NCBI GenBank assembly: GCA_907163375.1
Contig: CAJQUW010003622.1
Span: forward strand, 310,001 to 374,000
Direction: 5' to 3'
Length of the DNA stretch: 64,000 bases
Source: Prostheceraeus crozeri
Taxonomy: Eukaryota; Platyhelminthes; Polycladida; Euryleptidae
A program made the translations under genes and the position numbers. The notes below the pieces were generated by a model. It ran no database searches, was not told where the DNA came from, and saw nothing but the letters and a program-made list of their open reading frames with translations. This document shows, in pieces, positions 32,761-42,245 of this stretch; positions within the stretch are counted from its first letter, which is position 1; every line of letters starts with the position of its first letter.

Positions 32761-34082
32761 CAAATGAAGACATCGTCATTTATGAACATTTAGTGTGTAA
32801 TATGAATTATCACAGTAAAAAACGCTTTTATTTATAAAAAGAATCATGGAAATCATTTTTTTGAATATTCACACCCACTTTCGCTGCTTCAGATATAATA
32901 CACACCAATATCATCAACAAAAGAAGTAATAATAGCATAAAGAGAACATCGTAATTTCATGTTCTTTACTTATTCCAAGCGATTATATTAGGCTGAGCAC
33001 AAGCAATTCGTTAAGGCATAATCAAGAAAATACCTAAGAAAATTTTCAGTGTAATTAGAGTATGATTGCACACCAAGCAGAGTATTGAGTTGATATTGGA
33101 GGTTCTGCACTTCTATTTCACATTGTCACGTAAAATGGTTGAGCAGATGCTGTCAGCTTTGCAGAATGCTTTACAAAGTGCTTGCTAATGATTGTGGTAA
33201 AAAAGCAAACATTAAATTTTAATAAATTCAATCTTTTAGAGTTATTCTTCTACACCGAGAGCAGTATTTTGTGTATTTTCTCACATGAATAAAACGACTT
33301 TTGTCTTCGATACTTTTAACTTTTACTTCATTATATTGGCCTATAAACTGAAAAGGGGAGTTTTGATTACTTTGTATAACTTTCTCTTCATTTTTATCCA
33401 ATGCCATTAGACAACAATGGTTGATGCCGTCTTTCGAAAATGGTTTGTAAAGTTGATTTGGACATATTCAGATCTAACCACACTTGCGTGATTGACTTTC
33501 ATGTGTTATCAGCATATTATAGGAAGGTAACAAAACAGGCATCTTTTTCGTCCTTCAAAGATCAGGCCAGTGTACAACTGGAGGTTGCAGACTGAAATCG
33601 TTGCTCCGCCCTGGAGAATCGATTAACAAGCAAATTGCAGTGTCTCTGGCCTCACTGGTGCTCTTATATCCAAAATCCCATTTTAATCCCTAATGTGTTC
33701 GTCAAATAGCAATAATAAGACAATTATCATTACTTAGAGATGATATACCAAATTGATGATAAATAGGTGCCGCAATCATTGTTGACGAATTCCTTGAGCA
33801 TGAAACATGCGGATGAAATCTAAGCTGATAAATTCAAAATTCCCCAAATCGCTTTCACCATTGTACGTTTGCTTGTAAAACAAGATTGGCAGTCACAGAA
33901 AAGTACTTTTTATTGCCCGTGATCAAGCTCTGGAGTGAAGATTTGATTAATACATGTATAGATTTGGTCTTCTTTGAATACTACCAATCAGTTTCTTAGG
34001 TATTATGGAAAAGAGCCCATGTGCCAAATCTCAATAATCCATATAATTTTCGAAATTTTTGCCAAAATTCGATTTTTCTAAT
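32761..34082. other. No gene seen
   Basis: AT-rich spacer up to the target duplication of Penelope element 2. Confidence 0.5.
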
Positions 34083-34109
34083 TGAATGAGATGAATGTAA
34101 AGAAAAAAT

Positions 34110-34820
34110 TCATCTCCCAGTTTTACGACTTCTTTGTATTTTAAAATAAATTACCCGACGCGTTTCGTCTACACAGACTGTGTCAAGGGTGACAAACTGA
34201 TGCTGTACAAGTAGGTTTATATACAAATTTGTCAGCGAAAGCAGTTCATGTCTTCTGTTTATTTTTGGCATGTTGGTCGCAATTAAGCGAGATTCAGCCA
34301 CCCTAGTAGTAATCGCTGTTTGCCGTCTATCGATAATTTTGTAGTCGAAATTGTTAATGGTCATCACATTATCCCTGTGGGCTGTCATCGCATGTTCACT
34401 TAGTGCACTTTTCTTGTCTTCATACCGTAAACTTCGCTCGTGTTCTCTGTAGCGAACTTGAAACGGTCGACAAGTTTGACCTATGTAATTCTGGTCACAT
34501 ATCTTGCAGGAAAATTCATAGATGACATATTTACTTTTGCAGCTATATCTCGGGCCAATGTTTGTACAAATGCTACAAGAACACATATTTATTTCCGATT
34601 TTTTGAAATTCGAAGCTAATTGTTTTCCAGGTTTACTAGTAATGCTTACTGGAATATCATTCTTATTTTTTATTTTATTGATTTTTCTCAAAAAACTGTC
34701 TCCAAGGAAATCAAGTGTTAAATTCACTTTGTTTTCTTTTATGTTTCTTGATTTGTTATTTCTATCTTTGGGGTGCATATCATTTTTACTATAGCCATTG
34801 TTACTTAGTCTATTTTTCAT
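34110..34820 (-). CDS. Penelope-like GIY-YIG endonuclease segment
   Basis: The 236-residue frame continues the polypeptide of the upstream reverse transcriptase in another frame. A lysine- and asparagine-rich connector (about 1-75) leads to CSCSICTNIGPRYSCKSKYV and the nuclease YEFSCKICDQNYIGQTC, then R in RPFQVRYREHERSL (about 115-135). This is the GIY-YIG core with flanking cysteines typical of endonuclease-bearing Penelope-like elements; it nicks the target to prime reverse transcription. The last 30 residues read through the ribozyme-like motif. The inverted partial copy at right matches it except for R to Q in DRRQT. Confidence 0.8.
   Translation of the reverse strand: MKNRLSNNGYSKNDMHPKDRNNKSRNIKENKVNLTLDFLGDSFLRKINKIKNKNDIPVSITSKPGKQLASNFKKSEINMCSCSICTNIGPRYSCKSKYVIYEFSCKICDQNYIGQTCRPFQVRYREHERSLRYEDKKSALSEHAMTAHRDNVMTINNFDYKIIDRRQTAITTRVAESRLIATNMPKINRRHELLSLTNLYINLLVQHQFVTLDTVCVDETRRVIYFKIQRSRKTGR
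34157..34186 (-). ncRNA. Possible hammerhead-like motif, left arm of Penelope 2
   Basis: On the minus strand TTGACACA is followed by a perfect 4-bp hairpin (GTCT, loop GTGT, AGAC) and GAAACGCGTC. The GAAAC half and stem II fit a terminal hammerhead ribozyme as known from Penelope-like elements, but the CUGANGA half is altered. The same sequence is on the right arm. Confidence 0.4.
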
Positions 34821-34868
34821 AGCATCGTGTGATTTATCTGAAGGGTCAGAGCATCGAGCCTCAACGTA

Positions 34869-36548
34869 TCAAAAACTATTTTTTATGAAATTATTTTTCA
34901 CATGGTTCGGCAACCAGCTATCCTTGCGTAAGCTTATGCCAGAGTGGCAAGGTTTACTATACCAATTATATTGCACTTTTTCTTTTACCGAGATGCTTAT
35001 GTCTAGGAAATTCAGACAGTCAGTTTCTGGAACTTCTAAAGTAAATTGTAGATTATCATCTATAGAATTAAAAGTATCTTGGATAGTCTGAAGTAAATTC
35101 CTATCTTTCGAGAAAGGACCCGAGATGATATCATCTATGTATCTTCTGTAAATTTTTGGACAAATATTGTGATCATCTTTTAATTTTTCTAGGGCTTTAT
35201 TTTCTATACTATTCATATAAATTATTGCAAACGGAGGTGCAAAATGCGTCCCCATCGGACAGCCTTTTATTTGTAGGTATATTTTATCATTATACGTTAT
35301 TTCATAATTATACGAGACAAATTTTAAAAAATCTATAAGATCTGTGACACTGAAGCCGTATGTCTCGATTTGATTCCAATGTTGCTTAGCAAAATTTTCT
35401 ATCACTGTTATACCATCTTTTATGGGTATACTTGGGTACAGATTTTTGACGTCAAGTGAGACAAAAACTTTATCATCACTAACAATATTTCGACTTTTAC
35501 TTTTCAATTCATTAATCAATGTGTTAGTACTATTGATATGTGCTGGGACATATTTAACTAATTGATTGAGAATGACACTCGACAGCCAATCTACTTTTTG
35601 AGTTGGTGTGCCTATAGTAGACGCAATTGTGCGCAATGGGAAAAATCCATTTTCTTTGTTTTTATGATCTTTTATGTTCACTTGGAATTTAGCTGGGTGA
35701 CTGCCTGATGCGAGCAGTTTTTCATGATCGATATTTATCATTTTGCTACATTTTGATCTAATTAAGCGGTTAGCTTGGTTTTCTATTGCTGACTTTTTTG
35801 AAGCATCTCTAGTTTTGTAGGTGCTTGTATCCTGAAGGAGACTTTCAGTGCGGCTTTTTATACTATCTTCCTCACAAATTACTATGCGATTAGATTTGTC
35901 TGACGGAACAACAGACAATTTGTTTTCTTTCAAAAAGAATTTAGTTTTCCTACTTATACTACTGATACTTTTGTATCTTTTATTTTTCTTTAGATTTTGT
36001 GCTTCTTCGTGTAGCGGACGCTTAGCTTCAATTTCAAAAAGTCTCAAATTGTTTTCTAAAGGCTCGCTCATACGTGGAGGCAAGTTTACGGTATTTTTAT
36101 CAAAAGGAATGTGCATTCTATTCATGTCCGACACTCCGCAGTTATTAAAGTGATGAGACCAACGTAATTTATAGGATAAACTATCAATAGAAATTTGATT
36201 GTCATTAAGAAAATCATCGACAATGCGATGAGGAAGCCGAAATTTAGGCCCATTCCTCAAAAATGATTTTATATCGTTAGGAATAAAGGTTTTGGTTTCG
36301 TTAGTTAAGCAATTACTATCTAAATTACTGTCATAAATTTGATCAGATGAGCTACTCCCGCTGAACCAAAATTCGTCAACGTAATTAAAGAAAAAACAGC
36401 ACTTGTACTTAATAGTGTACGCAAGGAAAAAAGTCACTTGTCCACCAACTCCACTTTCTTGAGTGAAGTTCGTAGATCGTTGATGCTTCTTTACGCACTG
36501 CTTCATCCATCTTTTCAAAGATGACTTTCTTCTGTTGTACTTCAACAC
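34869..36548 (-). CDS. Penelope-like reverse transcriptase
   Basis: The 559-residue frame copies element RNA into DNA at the target. From about residue 95 it is Penelope-like: LSVVPSDKSNRIVICEED (about 211-228), VFVSLDVKNLYPSIPI (motif A with catalytic D, about 361-376), LQIKGCPMGTHFAPPF (motif B, about 425-440), YRRYIDDIIS (motif C, YIDD at about 469-472), and CLNFLDISIS (motif D region, about 512-521). The first 50 or so residues come from the codon-biased segment at 36420-36631 in another frame and may not belong to the enzyme, so the true start is uncertain. The frame stops before the endonuclease, which lies in a separate frame, so this copy is probably broken at that junction. Confidence 0.85.
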   Translation of the reverse strand: MLKYNRRKSSLKRWMKQCVKKHQRSTNFTQESGVGGQVTFFLAYTIKYKCCFFFNYVDEFWFSGSSSSDQIYDSNLDSNCLTNETKTFIPNDIKSFLRNGPKFRLPHRIVDDFLNDNQISIDSLSYKLRWSHHFNNCGVSDMNRMHIPFDKNTVNLPPRMSEPLENNLRLFEIEAKRPLHEEAQNLKKNKRYKSISSISRKTKFFLKENKLSVVPSDKSNRIVICEEDSIKSRTESLLQDTSTYKTRDASKKSAIENQANRLIRSKCSKMINIDHEKLLASGSHPAKFQVNIKDHKNKENGFFPLRTIASTIGTPTQKVDWLSSVILNQLVKYVPAHINSTNTLINELKSKSRNIVSDDKVFVSLDVKNLYPSIPIKDGITVIENFAKQHWNQIETYGFSVTDLIDFLKFVSYNYEITYNDKIYLQIKGCPMGTHFAPPFAIIYMNSIENKALEKLKDDHNICPKIYRRYIDDIISGPFSKDRNLLQTIQDTFNSIDDNLQFTLEVPETDCLNFLDISISVKEKVQYNWYSKPCHSGISLRKDSWLPNHVKNNFIKNSF

Positions 36549-36631
36549 TGTTTCTGGTGAAGGTCAGGTACTCGTAGGAGATATCCCGGTTGATGTCGAA
36601 CGATTGCTTCTTCAGGCTCGATACGTTTTGC
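36420..36631 (-). other. Codon-biased coding-like segment at the Penelope 2 junction
   Basis: A minus-strand frame (36409-36666) reads SFDINRDISYEYLTFTRN, then SVEVQQKKVIFEKMDEAVRK and EASTIYELHS. Its codons prefer C or G at the third position (for example AGC CTG AAG AAG, TTC GAC ATC AAC, TAC GAG TAC CTG ACC TTC ACC), unlike the AT-ending codons of the Penelope enzymes on either side. I do not recognise the protein. It could be a captured host exon or a 5' part of the element with different composition. It ends at the inverted-repeat boundary (36632). Confidence 0.4.
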
Positions 36632-37023
36632 CTTGTCGACCGTTTCAAGTTCGCTACAGAGAACACGAGCGAAGTTTACGGTATGAAGACAAGAAAAGTG
36701 CACTAAGTGAACATGCGATGACAGCCCACAGGGATAATGTGATGACCATTAACAATTTCGACTACAAAATTATCGATAGACAGCAAACAGCGATTACTAC
36801 TAGGGTGGCTGAATCTCGCTTAATTGCGACCAACATGCCAAAAATAAACAGAAGACATGAACTGCTTTCGCTGACAAATTTGTATATAAACCTACTTGTA
36901 CAGCATCAGTTTGTCACCCTTGACACAGTCTGTGTAGACGAAACGCGTCGGGTAATTTATTTTAAAATACAAAGAAGTCGTAAAACTGGGAGAGAATTTT
37001 TTCTTTACATTCATTATGACTGA
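36632..37023 (+). pseudogene. Inverted partial copy of the Penelope 2 endonuclease end
   Basis: From CRPFQVRYREHERSLRYEDK onward the plus strand repeats the C-terminal half of the GIY-YIG segment, with one amino-acid difference. It lacks the GIY-YIG catalytic start and the polymerase. It forms the right arm of the element's inverted termini. Confidence 0.85.
36920..36949 (+). ncRNA. Possible hammerhead-like motif, right arm of Penelope 2
   Basis: Same sequence as in the left arm: TTGACACA, hairpin GTCT-GTGT-AGAC, GAAACGCGTC. Having one motif facing outward at each end is consistent with the head-to-head arrangement of the element. Confidence 0.4.
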
Positions 37024-37062
37024 CCTCCCGTACAGACAACTCTACCAGTGAATGAGATGAAT

Positions 37063-39037
37063 TTTTTGAAATTTAAGGATTTTCCAATGTAGGTCAATAT
37101 CTTTTAAATGTCTACCAAATTCTATCTGCAAACCGCATTCAGGTATCTGTCTGTCAATCCTTTAACTTCGTTACATTCAATGTGCTGATTTCTCTTCCTC
37201 TCTTTCAATAAATTATGGCAAATACTACTGCTTATTTCAATGATGAGCAGCCTGCGTTCAATTCAAGAATCTAAATTTAAGTTTAATCTATGTTTAAATC
37301 TAATTAATTCAAGAATCTGTTGTATCATAATCCTTTCTAACAAAATTTTGCTCTATCATAAATCGTCAAATGTAGAATTGCTATATTATTATATATGAGA
37401 TTGATTGGAATGTGCAGCATTCGTGAATTCTCATGATTTCGCTCATTTCTAGAGAGGAGCTAATTGATACTTGAATGGACAGAATTTTATTTCCACAATT
37501 TGTGTGTTTACAAATATCACATCCTTTGATTTGATGATTCACAAGTTATATTACATTCATTGTTTTAGGAGGCTCGGTCAATTTTGCATAAAGAGAGACA
37601 ATACATCAAACATTCAGTATTGAGAATTATATTATGCATAATACTCACATGTATTTGCATCAATACTCATAGAATCAGAAGTCGAGATACGGGATAATTT
37701 GCCATCAAGGAAAAAGTTTCGTAGGGTAAAGGATTTATCATGGATTAAATATCCGATGCACTGTTGCTGCACATTTGCTGAGGATTTCGAATCGTTTCTC
37801 TGAATTCTATTTCAGAGTAAACCGGTGTTGCAAAAAACTAAAACAGATTATAGTGGAGGAATATACATGCATTTATATCTTAACTGCTATCTCATGCGCA
37901 TTTGACACATTCTTTCCATTTTACACCTTCTGCATGTTGAACCTTCAACTGAACCTGGGAGGTTGTAGCTTGCTGGAAAACTGTTTTTAACTCTTTTTCG
38001 GTCTATTTCTTTGAGTATGATCTCTGAGGTCAAAGTCTAGGGTTTTTTGGGGGGAATGCTGAGCATTTCTTATTTTCTCACGGAAGCAATTATCATAGAG
38101 GAAAAACACATTTATCAGAAAACCGGTATTCTTCAACAGACAACGTTTTCCTCGGATGTTGCTCAGAGCATGCTCAACAACATCCTTCATTAAATGCTGT
38201 CTATTAGGGATCATGTATTAAATTATGGAATATTATGGTGCGCTATTTGCGGATGTTGCACGGGAAAATGCAGACAAGTTGGAATTATTCCAAGATGCAC
38301 GTAGATTTTATCAACTTCTTTGTGACCGAGATTGCAAAAAATGTGCCTCCAGTCACTTGAAGTCAGCAAGAAATGTCTTGTTGTAGATCCGTATTAGTTA
38401 GCAACGATATTCTAGAGACTGATCGAATTGTTAAACCTTTTCGCACGGTTGCTTTGCCATTTCTCATGTGCGAGCATAAAAATTCTCGATTTTATTGCCT
38501 GTAAGTACTCCAATGTTTTTGAACAAGGAATACTTACACACTTTCGTCTAATTGTCTGACCGCATCTTTTGGGGCAACGTCCCCAGGGCGCCCTAAGAAG
38601 TGACCAAATTGATGAAGAGATCAACGTAGCTTTTATAGTGCCACGCCCGACCTTGTACGATGGATGCCATAGAACGCCAGCAATCGAACAATGAATTTTG
38701 TGTTGCATATTTCCCATACTCTACTTCGAGTTTGAATAACTTTTAATTGCACAATTTCCATTTATATTGAAAACATACACGTCATCATTATTTGAAAAAT
38801 TAGAGGACAAATTCTTCACCTTTGTCATGCATTCTTCTTCTCTGAATGCATGAGGACTTGTCAAAAATCCAACATTTAAAAAAGCATAACTCGAAATTTT
38901 CTAGCTCAAACCGAACCCAAAAATATGCTATGAGCCCTACCCGAACTCGGCTTGAATTTGTTCACCTCTGCTGTACACATGCCCATAGATGAACACTTTC
39001 TTTTTCAGTAATATCTACATAACACTTTTGCTCTGCC
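37063..39037. other. No gene seen
   Basis: AT-rich, with a modestly GC-richer part near 38560-38680. Minus-strand frames at 37987-38214 and 38412-38717 have no recognisable family. Confidence 0.5.
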
Positions 39038-39091
39038 TATCCTACGATGTCGTTGAAGTTAGCACCAACTTCAACACCAACTTTTTGAATA

Positions 39092-40220
39092 GAGTTTGTA
39101 CAGAATAGAAAACCACATGTACAGGTATTATTAATGACGTAGAGTTTGTACAGACAAATTTTTTTCCAAAATTCGAACTCCTTCACCTTCAAAATTCAAA
39201 TTTAAATTCGAAAAATTGGTGCAAGTATTGGTGCTACCTAGTTAGCGAGTTTGTACAGCATTCCGATGGAAACATTTAGATATAAGCACAAAAAACTGAG
39301 TTTGTACAGCAACTTCCAGCACCTTCCCTACACGAACAACTGGTAAAAACCGCCAAAAACCGACTTTTTCAAGAAAATGATAAGATTTTCCAGAAAAGTA
39401 CTTGGTGCTACATGGAAAATGAGTTTGTACAGTGCTCTAACCGGTGGAAGAGTGTTCTACTAATCGAGTCTGAGTTTGAACACACACTTCTCCGACACTC
39501 CAACACTCCTATGACCGGTAAATACCGGTTATTATACAGTAACTACAAGAATACTACAAGAATACTGCCCATTTATGAACAAATCAATTGGTGCTACATG
39601 GAAAATGAGTTTGTACAGTGCTCTAACCGGTGGAAGAGTGTTCTACTAATCGAGTCTGAGTTTGAACACACACTTCTCCGACACTCCAACACTCCTACGA
39701 CCGGTAAATACCGGTTATTATACAGTAATTACAGTATATAGTTACAGTAATTACAGCAATTACAGGAATTTACTGTATAATAACCGGCATTTACCGGTCG
39801 TAGGAGTGTTGGAGTGTCGGAGAAGTGTGTGGTCAAACTCAGACTCGATTAGTAGAACACTCTTCCACCGGTTAGAGCACTGTACAAACTCATTTTCCAT
39901 GTAGCACCAAGTACTTTTCTGGAAAATCTTATCATTTTCTTGAAAAAGTCGGTTTTTGGCGGTTTTTACCGGTTGTTCGTGTAGGGAAGGTGCTGGAAGT
40001 TGCTGTACAAACTCAGTTTTTTGTACTTATATCTAAATGTTTCCATCGGAATGCTGTACAAACTCGCTAACTAGGTAGCACCAATACTTGCACCAATTTT
40101 TCGAATTTAAATTTGAATTTTGAAGGTGAAGGAGTTCGAATTTTGGAAAAAATTTTGTCTGTACAAACTCTACGTCATTAATAATACCTGTACATGTGGT
40201 TTTCTATTCTGTACAAACTC
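39092..40220. repeat. Eleven copies of GAGTTTGTACAG in the foldback element
   Basis: Plus-strand copies start at 39092, 39142, 39247, 39298, 39421 and 39607. Reverse copies (CTGTACAAACTC) start at 39880, 40003, 40054, 40159 and 40209. All match 12 of 12 bases, while bases between them vary, so the motif appears constrained within the element; variants GAGTTTGAACAC lie at 39658 and 39472. The regular placement suggests transposase-binding sites. Confidence 0.85.
39402..39728 (+). repeat. Direct duplication of about 141 bp in the foldback element
   Basis: Bases 39402-39542 recur at 39588-39728, offset by 186. Both begin TTGGTGCTACATGG and end TTATACAGTAA. The second copy shares CTACGACC with the right arm where the first has CTATGACC, so it may derive from, or have been converted by, the right arm. 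Confidence 0.85.
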
Positions 40221-40274
40221 TATTCAAAAAGTTGGTGTTGAAGTTGGTGCTAACTTCAACGACATTATCCTACG

Positions 40275-41485
40275 TGATGCTTCTTCATCACTGACTCTTG
40301 GATGCTATCTTATGGCAAAGGGCTTCCTGTGACATAGGCATAGGTATTCGAAAGCTAGCAAGTGTCGTTCTTCTCTTTTCCCTTGCATGCAGAAACACGC
40401 TACGAAGAAAAAATGCAGAAGCAGGGATCAATCTTCTTTTTCCTTGAACTGCTTTCATTCAATGACTAATATTTGAAGAAATATAACTTCAGATATACAC
40501 AGTATATCAATTATTAATTGACAAAAATTCATCTGACAATTACTTCCAATTTGAAAGGCTAAGCGTTGGAATATTTGAGCCTTGAAAAAGATAGAGCAGA
40601 ATTAGAGTGCAGCTACTCATCACTGACTCCAGGGACACCTGAGTTTTCTCTCTCAGTAGGAAGTTTATCTCATAAGCTGGATAGAATTATCAATAATTTA
40701 TTCTTCATCATGGAAATCAATTTTCTACTTCCACTAAGACATTCAACAAAACTCACCATAAGTACATTGAGGATTTTGTAAAGGAAGATACGACGTACTT
40801 ATGGATACATTAAGCTTTTTCAACAATCGATTCAGATGCTTTTTGTCAACAAGTTACTTTGATTATTGCCTGTTGATCAGGTTAGAAAAACATGTTCTTC
40901 AACAGATTATCACTCCCTATCTATATTACTCACTTTAACTGATTTTGTTGATATTTTGAATGCTTTTCGCACCAGAAAATTCATCCTTAGCATTTGACCT
41001 TACACAAATGTATAAATTTCCAATAAAATTTTATAATTTAATAGCTGCTCTCAAACTGAGATCAATGTTTTGACAGGTGAATAACGTGTTTGATTAAAGA
41101 GAAGCGATGGCAGCAGCAGTAATATTCGTTTACTAAACTGTGAGGAATGAACCATACTTTTCATATTCGTTGAGTTTGGATTTAAACTATAGGATGAAAT
41201 CTCTCAATCTCTAAGAAAGATCACCTTTCTAAATTTAGCGGGATACGCTCCAACTGTGAAACTGATTTCATGAGCATTCCACAATTCACATGCCTTTATT
41301 ATTATTTGGATCGCAGTATGGACACAAACAACGAAAAAGCATATATATCATACTGTACATTAGTGTGTATACACATATGTTTATACAAAGAAAGATAATA
41401 GAAAGCACATGTGTTAGCACATCATTGAGTGTTGTAAATGGGCTGGTATACCGAACCGAACGGAATTCTAGTGATGCTACATACA
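40275..41485. other. No gene seen
   Basis: AT-rich spacer. Short frames only. Confidence 0.5.
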
Positions 41486-42245
41486 GGCAGAGAAGGTTGG
41501 GCAGGAGCTTGACCTTCCATCGCCACTGCCTCAACCTGAAGCAGAAGGTCAACTCGAGAGTCTCCCTATTTCGTCGCTTCGCTGAAACAAGCTGGGGTGC
41601 TCGGTTCTTAACGCTCCGCATTTCTGCGCTTGCCTTGGCGCACTCTGTCGCGGAATACTGCCCCCCCCCACATGGTGCCGCAGTTCTCACTCGGTCCAGG
41701 TCGACGTTCCACTCATCGACACCATGCGATTTATCTCTCTCTGGTTGCCTGCGGAGCACACCCCTGGACGTCCTCCCACACCTCGCACGCATTCAGACTC
41801 CCAGAGACCGCCGTAACGGGACCTGCCTGCGCCTGTACAGAAAGGCAGCTTCCGTCAACCATCCGCTGCACCAAGTCCTGCACACCGCTCCCGCCCCGAC
41901 AAGGCTAAGATCGAGACGACCGCTTAGACCACACGCCGAGATAGACCCACCACCAGTTCCGGATGTCCTACAGCCTCTTCCTTCCAGCCTGCAGTCCACA
42001 CCCTTCTGGCCATCAGCTCCCGCGCCGTGAGTGGGTGCAGCCAGCCGTCTGTGATCCGGAGTCAGTTGGTCGGTTTGCTGCCCTCATGAGCGCGTGGGCT
42101 TGGCAGCATCTGACCTATGTTCCTGCGGCCGCCCTCAAACTGCTCAACACGTATTGAACTGTGACGTTGTGGACCCCTCTTGCCCACTGACTGATCCTGA
42201 CGATCCTCAGCTTCTACCGTACTTGCTTGACACCAAGTTTTAATT
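41486..42245 (+). mobile_element. GC-rich LINE 3' tail
   Basis: GC content rises sharply here. The plus strand reads LGRSLTFHRHCLNLKQKVNS, TSWGARFLTLRISALALAHS, VAEYC, then LRSTPLDVLPHLARIQTPRD, and in another frame GLAASDLCSCGRPQTAQHVL with NCD and a stop at 42239-42241. This is the C-terminal part of an animal LINE polymerase: the LK-R--L-RRLAGTSWGA--TLR segment, AEYC, the PT--LP-LAGI-P-RR segment, and a CxCG...HVLNC zinc knuckle. At least two frame changes are present. The 5' part is missing. Confidence 0.75.

Larger units (their letters stand above)
34083..37062 (-). mobile_element. Penelope-like retroelement 2 with inverted 3' ends and 14-bp target duplication
   Basis: TGAATGAGATGAAT occurs at 34083-34096 and 37049-37062, bracketing the element (34097-37048). 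From right to left on the minus strand it carries a reverse transcriptase and a GIY-YIG endonuclease. At the right edge, 36632-37014 repeats the element's own 3' end (34091-34474) in inverted orientation, so a 3' end faces outward on each side. The arms have paired coordinates summing to 71,106 until a one-base difference near the tip. Such inverted arrangements are known for Penelope-like elements. A 34-bp tail follows the right arm before the duplication. Confidence 0.85.
39047..40265. mobile_element. Foldback element with 496-bp inverted arms, possibly Mutator-like
   Basis: TATCCTACG occurs at 39038-39046 and 40266-40274. Between them lie arms 39047-39542 and 39770-40265, reverse complements with no length differences (coordinates sum to 79,312) and about six base differences seen. 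The tips read ATGTCGTTGAAGTTAGCACC inward. Long arms with a 9-bp duplication are usual for Mutator-like elements, though other superfamilies are possible. No protein is encoded; a 109-residue frame over the left arm only reflects a repeat. The centre (39543-39769) contains a further direct copy of the inner left arm. Confidence 0.85.

Noticed and set aside
39412-39741. 109-residue frame with an internal protein repeat
   Set aside because: It is the translation of the 141-bp direct duplication in the foldback element; it has no homologue and spans a hairpin arm.
39092-40220. CRISPR-like array of short repeats
   Set aside because: Spacing is irregular, the repeats are in mirrored orientation, and the context is an animal transposon; no cas genes are present.
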